Shown here: positions 13,055 through 18,803 of the stretch, piece after piece | Layout: each line of letters begins with the position of its first letter | How positions within the stretch are numbered: position 1 is the stretch's first letter | Origin: Thermoplasmata archaeon | GTDB taxonomy: Archaea; Thermoplasmatota; Thermoplasmata; Lutacidiplasmatales; UBA184 | Length of the DNA stretch: 18,803 nt | Assembly (NCBI GenBank): GCA_030038885.1 | Contig: JASHQY010000022.1 | Span: 1 to 18,803, forward strand | Reading direction: 5' to 3' | Translations under genes and position numbers: made by a program | The notes under the pieces: generated by a model | The model's database searches: none | Told to the model about the DNA's origin: nothing | The model's input: the letters and a program-made list of their open reading frames with translations, nothing else

Positions 13055-14557
13055 TCAACCGGGCGCGTGCAGGCGGTCCAGCCCCGCGACCAGCACGGTC
13101 GGCAGCTCGTCGATGACGTCGGTCGCGACGAGCCCGAAGCTCTTGCGGGCGGCGACCCGGGTCCCGGCCTCGCCGACCCACCACGTCGCGAGGCGCGCCG
13201 CGTGCACGGGGTAGACGCCCTGGGCGAGCAGGCTGGCGGTGACCCCTGCCAGGATGTCCCCGACGCCGCTCACGGTCATCGCCGGGTGGTGGTGGTCGTT
13301 CGCGAATACGCTGCGCCCGTCCGTCAGGAGGTCCGGATTGCCTTTCGCGATCAGCGTGAGGCGGCGCTCGGCGGCGATCCGGCGGGCCCGCTCCTCCCGC
13401 TCCGCGTCGGGGCCGTCGGCCGACCCGGCAAAGTACCGCTCGTACTCCCCGCCGTTGGGCGTCGCGACCAGCACGGCCGCGTCGCCTCGGCCCTGGATCT
13501 CCGCCGGCGCCGGGAGCCCGGCGAGCCCGTCCGCGTCGACCAGGAGCGGCACGCTCCCGACGAGGCCCTCTTCGAGCCCCCGCAGGGCCTCGACCGTCTC
13601 GGGGTGCGCGCCGGCGCCCATCCCGAGCGCGACCGCCCGCGGGCGCGAGGTCCGCACGAACTCGAGGATCTCGGGCACGTCGGTCGGACGGAAGCGGTCG
13701 ACCCCGAACGGGCGGACGACCAGGTTCGGGCCGAACGCCTGGATCCGCTCGGCCGCCCCCTCGGGGGCGACGACCGTCGCCCGCTCGGCGCCCGAGCGGA
13801 GCGCGGCGAGCGCGGCGAGGCCGGGCGCTCCGGCGTACGGTCCCCCGCCGATCACGACGATCCGCCCCGTGCGGCCCCGGTCGCCCCGGCCGGTCGGGCG
13901 CGGAAAGAACAGGAACTCGCCGGGACCGGTCCGGTGCCACGCGTCCGGGGGGATCCCGATGTCGCGGACGTGCACTTCGCCGGACGTCCCGGGCCGCATC
14001 TCCTCCTTCGGGCAGGTGAGCGTGACCGTCCACTGGGGTCGAAGACCCTCGGGGTCGCTCACGCCGGTCGGCACGTCGATCGCGAGCACCGGCACGCCGC
14101 TCCCCCGGATCGCCTCCACGGCCTCCCGGACCGGCGACCGGAGGCGCCCGCCCTGCCCGGTGCCGAGCAGCCCGTCGAGGATCAACGGCAGGCTCGCGAG
14201 GTCGGCCGCCCGCGGGACCCCGAGGTGGATCGGACAGCGGCGTTCGACGCGCTCGAAGCACCGCCGCGCCGCGCGCGTCGAGATCTCCGACGCCGGGCGG
14301 ACGAGCCAGATCTCGGGGGTGTAGCCCCACTGCTGGAGGTAGAACGCCGCGCAGGTCGCATCCCCTCCGTTGTTGCCGTTCCCCGCGACCACGCCGACGC
14401 GCGCCGGCGGCGACGGAAGGTGCGCGGTCGCTTCCTCGGCGACCGCCCGTCCCGCATTCTCCATCAGGAAGTCGACGGTCGAGCCGAGCGCGATCGCGTT
14501 CGCCTCGACGACCGCCATCTCGAGGGACGTCAGCGGTCGGGGAAGGGCGGTCCACAT
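13055..14557 (-). CDS. nnr: Bifunctional NAD(P)HX epimerase / ADP- or ATP-dependent NAD(P)HX dehydratase
   Basis: This 500-residue two-domain enzyme repairs hydrated NADH and NADPH. The N-terminal YjeF-type epimerase domain (about 1-220) has MENAGRAVAEEA, the signature VVAGNGNNGGDATCAA (56-71), LILDGLLGTGQGG and VLAIDVPTGV. The C-terminal ribokinase-like dehydratase domain (about 240-495) has GRIVVIGGGPYAGAPGLAAL, LLVDADGLAGL, VLVATPNGGEYERYF, LIAKGNPDLLTDG and the catalytic SGVGDILAGVTASLLAQG. The family usually reads GTGDxLaG, so the threonine is valine here. The start is the ATG at 14555-14557. The frame extends further upstream, but that part overlaps the aIF1A gene in a shadow frame. The gene lies eight bases after the aIF1A stop and is probably co-transcribed with it. 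Confidence 0.93.
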   Translation of the reverse strand: MWTALPRPLTSLEMAVVEANAIALGSTVDFLMENAGRAVAEEATAHLPSPPARVGVVAGNGNNGGDATCAAFYLQQWGYTPEIWLVRPASEISTRAARRCFERVERRCPIHLGVPRAADLASLPLILDGLLGTGQGGRLRSPVREAVEAIRGSGVPVLAIDVPTGVSDPEGLRPQWTVTLTCPKEEMRPGTSGEVHVRDIGIPPDAWHRTGPGEFLFFPRPTGRGDRGRTGRIVVIGGGPYAGAPGLAALAALRSGAERATVVAPEGAAERIQAFGPNLVVRPFGVDRFRPTDVPEILEFVRTSRPRAVALGMGAGAHPETVEALRGLEEGLVGSVPLLVDADGLAGLPAPAEIQGRGDAAVLVATPNGGEYERYFAGSADGPDAEREERARRIAAERRLTLIAKGNPDLLTDGRSVFANDHHHPAMTVSGVGDILAGVTASLLAQGVYPVHAARLATWWVGEAGTRVAARKSFGLVATDVIDELPTVLVAGLDRLHAPG

Positions 14558-14565
14558 GGGCGCGG

Positions 14566-14994
14566 CTACGCCGGTGGGGTCGCGTCCGTGCGGGGCTCGG
14601 TCGAGAAGAGGTTGACCGACGCCGGAAGGAGGTTCTTCCGGGCGAGGTACTGCGACTGCGTCCGGCTGTACCGGAACAGGATGTCGGCCTTCCCCTCCTG
14701 GAAGCCCCACGGTCGGACGATCAGGAGGTCGCCCTCCCGGATCCACATCTTCTTCTTCATCTTCCCGGTGATCCGGCCCATCCGCGAGACCGAATCCTCG
14801 CACATCACGCGGATCCGGGCCGCGCCGAGCAGCTGGCTCGCGATCCCGAACGTCTCGCCGCGGTTCCGGCGGGGCAACGGAAGTCGGCCGACCTCTTCGC
14901 CGCCCTCGACGACCTCCACCGGCGGCGTCGGCTCCGCCGCGTCGGGCGGAGGCGCCGCGGACTCGTCCGCCGGAGGCTTCGGGGCTTCGGCCAC
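14566..14994 (-). CDS. eif1A: Translation initiation factor aIF1A
   Basis: This is the archaeal counterpart of bacterial IF1 and eukaryotic eIF1A, binding the A-site region of the small ribosomal subunit. The OB-fold core runs from about residue 48 to 120: GIASQLLGAARIRVMCEDS, RMGRITGKMKKKMWIREGDL, LIVRPWGFQEGKADILFRYS, RTQSQYLARK. These are hallmark stretches of the family. The first 37 or so residues are an Ala-, Pro- and Glu-rich extension that normal archaeal members lack. A later GTG (14917-14919) would remove most of it. However, the TATA box (15014-15022) sits 24 bases from the GTG at 14992-14994, so the long form is favoured as a leaderless product. The NAD(P)HX repair gene follows in the same unit. 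Confidence 0.95.
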   Translation of the reverse strand: MAEAPKPPADESAAPPPDAAEPTPPVEVVEGGEEVGRLPLPRRNRGETFGIASQLLGAARIRVMCEDSVSRMGRITGKMKKKMWIREGDLLIVRPWGFQEGKADILFRYSRTQSQYLARKNLLPASVNLFSTEPRTDATPPA

Positions 14995-15013
14995 GGCGAG
15001 GCGAGCGAGCCCG

Positions 15014-15022
15014 ACTATTTCA
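15014..15022 (-). promoter_or_regulatory. TATA box of the aIF1A gene
   Basis: The minus strand reads TGAAATAGT, centred about 24 bases from the GTG at 14994. Its first three bases are the TGA stop of the amidohydrolase gene, so the box overlaps the end of that gene. Confidence 0.6.
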
Positions 15023-15871
15023 GGAGGACTTGGCGCGGGGGAAGACGCGCTCAGGGTTCTCCTCCAGGATCCGATGTTGCGCGTCCGCCGGGATCGGAAG
15101 CGCGCGGAACGCGTCGACGTTCGCGCGGATGTCCCGGACGCCCGGGCCCGGCCAGTCCGTGCCGAACAGGACCTTGTCCGCGAGCTGGGCGAGCCGTGGG
15201 AAGTAGCTCAGCAAGCGCGCCGGCGGGATCCCCGAGACCTCGAGCCACACGTTCGGGAACCGCCGCGCGAGGAACGTCGCGGTCTCCATCCAGATCGGAC
15301 GTCCGCCGTGCGCGAGCACGATCGTGAGGTCGGGGAAGTCGAGCGCGACGTCCTCGACGTAGAGCGGGTCGGCGAACTTGTTCCGCGCGCGGGGGAACAC
15401 CGACGTCCCGGTGTGGACGATCACCGGGAGCCGGTGCCGCTCGCACGCGGCGTAGATCGCGCGCAGCGAGGGGAGACTCCCGTCGGCGTACGCGTTCGGG
15501 CGGAACAGCTGGTGCGGCGGGTGGAGCTTCAGCGCCCGGATCCCGAGCTCGCTCGCGAGCCGGCCGATCTCCCGCTCGGGGTCGGGGTGATCCGGACGGA
15601 TGCCGCCGACCGCGATGAGCCGCTCGGGGTCCGCGCGGACGTACTCGCTGACGAACTCGTTCGACCGCTCGGTGTAGCCGATCACCTCGGGCGCCACGTA
15701 GTTCACGAGGACCGCCCGCTCGACGCCGCAGGCATCGAGGTAGGCGAGGAACGCCCGCGGGTCGCGAAGGTACCGGACGTTGCTCGGGTCCGCGTGGGCG
15801 AGCAGGCGCGCGGCGTCCGGCCGCATCTCCCACAGCGGATTGATGTGCACGTGGCAGTCCGTGATGCCCAT
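15020..15871 (-). CDS. Amidohydrolase (PF04909-type TIM-barrel metal hydrolase)
   Basis: The 283-residue protein is a TIM-barrel metal-dependent hydrolase of the amidohydrolase-2 family, which includes decarboxylases and hydrolases of aromatic and dicarboxylic substrates. The metal-site motifs appear in order: TDCHVHINPL (4-13) after strand 1, ALKLHPPHQLF near 113, PVIVHTGTSVF near 150 after strand 5, TIVLAHGG near 188 after strand 6, and VLFGTDWPGPG near 235 with the catalytic aspartate after strand 8. The substrate cannot be named. The ATG start at 15869-15871 has a TATA element (15894-15901) 26 bases upstream, so the transcript is predicted leaderless. The gene is divergent from the PH-domain protein and upstream of, but promoter-separated from, aIF1A. 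Confidence 0.9.
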   Translation of the reverse strand: MGITDCHVHINPLWEMRPDAARLLAHADPSNVRYLRDPRAFLAYLDACGVERAVLVNYVAPEVIGYTERSNEFVSEYVRADPERLIAVGGIRPDHPDPEREIGRLASELGIRALKLHPPHQLFRPNAYADGSLPSLRAIYAACERHRLPVIVHTGTSVFPRARNKFADPLYVEDVALDFPDLTIVLAHGGRPIWMETATFLARRFPNVWLEVSGIPPARLLSYFPRLAQLADKVLFGTDWPGPGVRDIRANVDAFRALPIPADAQHRILEENPERVFPRAKSS

Positions 15872-15893
15872 CGGCGTCCGGCACCGCCGGGCC

Positions 15894-15901
15894 GTTAAAA
15901 G
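15894..15901 (-). promoter_or_regulatory. TATA box of the amidohydrolase gene
   Basis: The minus strand reads CTTTTAAC, centred 26 bases from the ATG at 15871, the leaderless spacing used repeatedly here. Confidence 0.65.
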
Positions 15902-15934
15902 CCCCGAGCCCGCCGGCCCACCGCACCGGACGAG

Positions 15935-15942
15935 GGTTTATC
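15935..15942 (+). promoter_or_regulatory. TATA box of the PH-domain membrane protein gene
   Basis: GGTTTATC is centred about 30 bases before the ATG at 15969, predicting a transcript that starts within a few bases of the start codon. It supports that ATG over upstream in-frame codons that lie within the divergent amidohydrolase gene. Confidence 0.65.
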
Positions 15943-15968
15943 TCCCCGGCCCGGCTGACGCCCGTCCG

Positions 15969-16643
15969 ATGTCCGCTCCGGCGGCGCCCTCGCCCGCGGT
16001 CCCGCGCACCGCGACCGCGCCGGTCGCCGGTTCGCGCCCGATGCCCCGGCTGCTGAAGGCGACCTATCTCGCCGACCAGGAGTACCTGCTCGAGGAGACC
16101 CGGGCCACCAAGCTGTTCTACTTCCCCGGCCCGATCCTCTGGATCCTCATCACCGGCGTCCTGACGTTCTTCTCGGTGGCGTTCTACTACGGCTGGCCGG
16201 GGCAGCTCGGCGCATGGGACGACGTGATCCGCTCGCTCTCGTCCACGATCCACCTCGGCCTGGTGACGGTCGCGATGTGGACCGCGCTCTTCTTCGGGTT
16301 CCTCGTGTTCCTCGGGTTCGTACGCCTCGCCGTCCGCTTCCTGCGGTGGATCCGCACGGTCTACGCCGTCACGTCCCACCGCGTGATCGTCCAGACGGGG
16401 ATCCTCGGGAAGGACTTCCATGAGATCCCGGTCACCCAGGTGCGCGGGGTCGACGTGCATCAGCGGTTCTTCCAGCGCCTGCTCGGCTACGGGACCGTCC
16501 GCGTGAGCTCGGAGGGCGGCTCCCGGCTCGGGAACGAGGACTGGCCGGGGATCCCGAAGCCGTTCCGCTTCCAGAAGATGATCGAGGACGCGAGCCAGGG
16601 CGTGATGCAGAACGCCGGGCAGGGCGGCTGGACCCGCTCGTAG
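15969..16643 (+). CDS. Membrane-anchored bacterial-type PH domain protein (YdbS-like)
   Basis: The 224-residue protein has a disordered Pro/Ala N-terminus (1-25) and two hydrophobic helices at about 54-75 and 97-120. A PH-like domain of the PF03703 (bPH2) type follows: YAVTSHRVIVQTGILGKDF (132-150), then HEIPVTQVRGVDVHQRFFQR, then LLGYGTVRVSSEGG. The TSHRVI...G and RVxGVDVxQ..F.RLLGYGTV pattern is the family hallmark. Function is poorly defined; members are thought to act at the membrane in envelope stress or lipid and protein assembly. The C-terminus (200-224) is a charged helix, possibly cytoplasmic. It appears to be a single gene; FixC follows with its own promoter 75 bases later. Confidence 0.88.
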   Translation: MSAPAAPSPAVPRTATAPVAGSRPMPRLLKATYLADQEYLLEETRATKLFYFPGPILWILITGVLTFFSVAFYYGWPGQLGAWDDVIRSLSSTIHLGLVTVAMWTALFFGFLVFLGFVRLAVRFLRWIRTVYAVTSHRVIVQTGILGKDFHEIPVTQVRGVDVHQRFFQRLLGYGTVRVSSEGGSRLGNEDWPGIPKPFRFQKMIEDASQGVMQNAGQGGWTRS

Positions 16644-16687
16644 CGGTCCGTTCCGGCCGGACCTTTCGCCGGGACGCGCCGCGCACC

Positions 16688-16695
16688 GTTAAATC
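16688..16695 (+). promoter_or_regulatory. TATA box of fixC
   Basis: GTTAAATC is centred 27 bases before the ATG at 16719, the spacing expected for a leaderless archaeal transcript. Confidence 0.65.
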
Positions 16696-16718
16696 GGCCC
16701 ACCTGCGTCCGCGGCCCG

Positions 16719-18020
16719 ATGGGCGACGACTTCGACGCCATCGTCGTCGGCGCCGGCATGGCCGGATGCGCCGCGGCGATCCGCCTCGCCCAGGGCGGCG
16801 CGAACGTGCTCCTGCTTGAGCGGGGCGCCGAGCCCGGGACGAAGAACCTCTCGGGCGGGGTGCTCTGGGGCCACGACCTCGATCGGATCCTCCCGAACTG
16901 GTGGGAGCGGATGCCGGTCGAGCGCCACCTCGTGCGGAAGCGGTTCGGGTTCCTCACCGCGGACAGCGCGGTCTCGTTCGACCTCGAGGACGCCGGCTGG
17001 AGGTCGGCGCCGTACGTCGCGCACACGGTCCTGCGCGCGCGGACGGACGCGTGGCTCGCTCACGAGGCGGAGGCGGCCGGCGCGACGGTCGTCAGCTCCG
17101 TGCCGGTCGAGCGGCTGAACTGGGAGGGCGCGCGCGTGCACGGGATCGTGCAGGGCGGCGAGACGATGACCGCGCCGGTCACGATCGTCGCGGACGGCGC
17201 GAACTCCCGGCTCTCGCTCGGGACCCCGATCCGCCCGAACGCGCGGCTCGCGGGCGAGGCGACCGAGCTCGGGATGAAGGAGGTCTACCGGCTCGACCCG
17301 TCGGTCCTCGAGGACCGGTTCGGGGTCGGCGCCGGGGAGGGGCACGCGGAGGAGTGGGTCACCGGCGGCTTCCCGCCCGGCGTGATGGGCGGCGGGTTCC
17401 TCTACACGAACCGGGACACCCTCTCGGTCGGCCTGATCCTGAACCTCCAGTCGCTCTTCGGCCGCGGGGTCTACTCCCACGACCTCCTGGAGCGCTTCAA
17501 GCTCCACCCGACGATCGCTGGCCGCCTGCGCGGGGCCGAGCTGGTGGAGTACGGCGCGAAGCTGATCAGCTCGGGGTGGGCGAGCCGGCCGGCGGCGTTC
17601 CACGGGGACGGGTGGATGATCGCGGGCGATGCCGCGGGCTTCGTCTTCTCGAACGGGCTCACGATCCAGGGGATGAACTACGCGGTCCGGACGGGGCTCG
17701 AGGCCGCGGAGACCGCGCTCGCCGCGAAGGCCGCCGGCGCGGCCACCGCCGCGCAGCTCGCCGAGTACGACCGGCGCCTCGAGGCCGCGAGCGTCCTGCC
17801 GGACTTCCGCGACTTCGCGCGGACGGACCGCGTGAAGTGGAACCCGCGCTTCTACTCGGTCTATCCGGCGTTCGCGGCCGAGTTGTTCCGCGCGATGTTC
17901 CAGGACGGAGGCGCCGCGAAGCAGCCGGCCCGCCGACTCCTGAGGAAGGCGCAGCGCGCGGCCGGCCTGTCGACCGGGACCCTCGTGCGCGACGGGATCG
18001 ACCTGGTCCGCGACCTCTGA
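16719..18020 (+). CDS. fixC: FixC-type ETF:quinone oxidoreductase (FAD-dependent)
   Basis: The 433-residue flavoprotein has the N-terminal Rossmann motif AIVVGAGMAGCAAAIRLAQG (7-26) with the acidic strand end at E35, then EPGTKNLSGGVLWGHDLDRI, a stretch characteristic of FixC/ETF-QO. The second FAD signature is GWMIAGDAAGFVFSNGLTIQ followed by GMNYAVRTGLEAAE. FixC accepts electrons from electron transfer flavoprotein and passes them to the quinone pool. Geranylgeranyl reductases are relatives, but the KNLSGGVLWGHDLD and NGLTIQGMNYAVRTG stretches favour FixC. It lacks the C-terminal 4Fe-4S domain of mitochondrial ETF-QO, which in this branch is supplied by the small ferredoxin FixX. No fixX is visible here. 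The gene converges with etfA with a gap of six bases. Confidence 0.9.
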   Translation: MGDDFDAIVVGAGMAGCAAAIRLAQGGANVLLLERGAEPGTKNLSGGVLWGHDLDRILPNWWERMPVERHLVRKRFGFLTADSAVSFDLEDAGWRSAPYVAHTVLRARTDAWLAHEAEAAGATVVSSVPVERLNWEGARVHGIVQGGETMTAPVTIVADGANSRLSLGTPIRPNARLAGEATELGMKEVYRLDPSVLEDRFGVGAGEGHAEEWVTGGFPPGVMGGGFLYTNRDTLSVGLILNLQSLFGRGVYSHDLLERFKLHPTIAGRLRGAELVEYGAKLISSGWASRPAAFHGDGWMIAGDAAGFVFSNGLTIQGMNYAVRTGLEAAETALAAKAAGAATAAQLAEYDRRLEAASVLPDFRDFARTDRVKWNPRFYSVYPAFAAELFRAMFQDGGAAKQPARRLLRKAQRAAGLSTGTLVRDGIDLVRDL

Positions 18021-18026
18021 GCCGGC

Positions 18027-18803
18027 TCAGAGCCCGCGCACGCGGCGGACCTCGGCGGTCAGCGCCGGCACGAGCTGGAACAGGTCCCCGACGACGCCGT
18101 AGTCGGCGACCTTGAAGATCGGAGCGGAGCCGTCCGAGTTGATCGCGACGATCACGCGCGAGCTCAGCATCCCGACCAGGTGCTGGATCGCGCCCGAGAT
18201 CCCGACCGCGACGTAGAGCTGCGGGGAGACCGAGCGTCCGGTCTGGCCGACCTGGAACGACGTCGGGCGCCACCCGGCGTCCGTGACCGCGCGGGACGCG
18301 CCGACCGCCGCGCCGAGGGACGCCGCGAGCTCCTCGACCAGATGGAAGTTCTCGGCCGCGCGGAGCCCCCGGCCCCCGGACACGACGATCGAAGCGTCCG
18401 TGAGACCGGGGCCGCTCCCGGGCGCCGCGGTCGTGATCCCGGTGCGTCGGGGCGCGAGGTAGCCGGCCGGCAGGTCGTCCGAGGGCAGGTCGCGCACGTC
18501 GGCGGTCCCCGCCGTCTCGGGAGCCGCGGGGAAGGCGTGGGGACGGGTCGCGAGCGCGACGTGGCTCCCCTCGAGCCGGAGCGTCTCGGTCGCCCGGCCC
18601 CCGAAGACCGGTCGGCGGACCCGGAGCCCGCCGGCCTCGAATGTCGCCTCGGTCACCCCGGTCGCCGCGGCGGCGTCCCAGGCGATCGCGATCCGGCCGA
18701 CCAGGTCCCGGCCGAACGTCGTCCCGGCGACGACGAGGATCCCCGCCCCCGCCGCGTCGGCGGCCCGGCGGACCGCGGGAACGCGCGCCGCGATCGGCGC
18801 CGT
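18027..18803 (-). CDS. etfA: Electron transfer flavoprotein alpha subunit, C-terminal part (cut by window edge)
   Basis: The frame is open to the window edge (259 codons including the stop), so the N-terminus is missing. The C-terminal FAD-binding domain is complete. Visible are SIVVSGGRGLRAAENFHLVE, GQTGRSVSPQLYVAVGISG, AIQHLVGM, INSDGSAPIFKVADYGVVGD then LFQLVPAL, which is the standard ETF-alpha/FixB signature. The edge part, AGILVVAGTTFGRDLVGRIA, matches the preceding domain. ETF collects electrons from acyl-CoA dehydrogenases and hands them to FixC-type oxidoreductase, whose gene ends six bases away on the other strand. The beta subunit is expected upstream, beyond the edge. An internal GTG at 18656 is not the start. 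Confidence 0.95.
   Translation of the reverse strand, partial: TAPIAARVPAVRRAADAAGAGILVVAGTTFGRDLVGRIAIAWDAAAATGVTEATFEAGGLRVRRPVFGGRATETLRLEGSHVALATRPHAFPAAPETAGTADVRDLPSDDLPAGYLAPRRTGITTAAPGSGPGLTDASIVVSGGRGLRAAENFHLVEELAASLGAAVGASRAVTDAGWRPTSFQVGQTGRSVSPQLYVAVGISGAIQHLVGMLSSRVIVAINSDGSAPIFKVADYGVVGDLFQLVPALTAEVRRVRGL

Noticed and set aside
13067..15898. 943-codon plus-strand open frame
   Set aside because: It runs antisense to three well-recognised genes (NAD(P)HX repair, aIF1A, amidohydrolase). Long antisense frames are expected at this GC content, and its residue make-up is Arg/Gly/Asp/Val-rich without domains.
18027..18656. GTG 18656 as start of ETF alpha
   Set aside because: The frame continues to the window edge with family-like sequence (AGILVVAGTTFGRDLVGRIA), so this GTG is internal.
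1..18803. CRISPR arrays, insertion sequences, integrase sites, tRNA or rRNA genes
   Set aside because: I looked for spaced direct repeats, terminal inverted repeats with transposase frames, and clover-leaf segments in the gaps, and saw none.

Overview
The window is very GC-rich, gene-dense DNA from an archaeon. The call rests on three archaeal information-processing genes: a two-repeat TATA-binding protein, an aIF1A-type initiation factor and a Bud32-type kinase. It is supported by A/T-rich box A (TATA) elements sitting about 24-30 bases upstream of many start codons. The mix of fatty-acid oxidation genes, ETF:quinone oxidoreductase and membrane proteins ending in a small zinc ribbon suits a high-GC, respiring member of the Thermoplasmatota. 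That placement is inference; no rRNA is present to settle it.

Layout. 1-921 (minus): tbp followed by the start of a TatD-like hydrolase cut by the window edge. 1252-3236 (minus): a zinc-ribbon protein, a two-gene unit (58-residue coiled-coil protein plus CoA-pyrophosphatase-like Nudix hydrolase), and an alpha/beta hydrolase. 3333-3959 (plus): a minimal ThiI-like tRNA thiolation enzyme. 4029-4703 (minus): a three-helix membrane protein with a C-terminal zinc ribbon. 4852-5160 (plus): a small protein that may be a single TBP-like half-domain. 5197-8520 (plus): thiolase, DUF35 zinc-ribbon/OB-fold partner and acyl-CoA ligase. 8501-10482 (minus): enoyl-CoA hydratase and acyl-CoA dehydrogenase, ending tail to tail with the ligase. 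10598-13044 (plus): MFS transporter, SRPBCC protein, Bud32. 13055-15871 (minus): amidohydrolase, then aIF1A with the NAD(P)HX repair enzyme. 15969-18020 (plus): membrane PH-domain protein and FixC-type ETF:quinone oxidoreductase. 18027-18803 (minus): ETF alpha subunit, cut by the edge.

How they fit. The ligase, dehydrogenase, hydratase, thiolase, ETF and ETF:quinone oxidoreductase make most of a beta-oxidation route delivering electrons to the quinone pool. A 3-hydroxyacyl-CoA dehydrogenase, ETF beta and a FixX ferredoxin are not in the window. The remaining genes are housekeeping: transcription, translation, tRNA modification, cofactor repair.

The clearest regulatory pattern is leaderless or very short-leader transcription. 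It helps choose starts, including several GTG and one TTG. In three places the stop codon of one gene lies inside the putative TATA box of the next. I found no CRISPR array, insertion sequence, tRNA, rRNA or prophage, and no clear new defence or biosynthetic system. The more unusual items are tandem TATA boxes in front of tbp, a DUF35 gene with no standard start codon, and the TBP-half-like protein.
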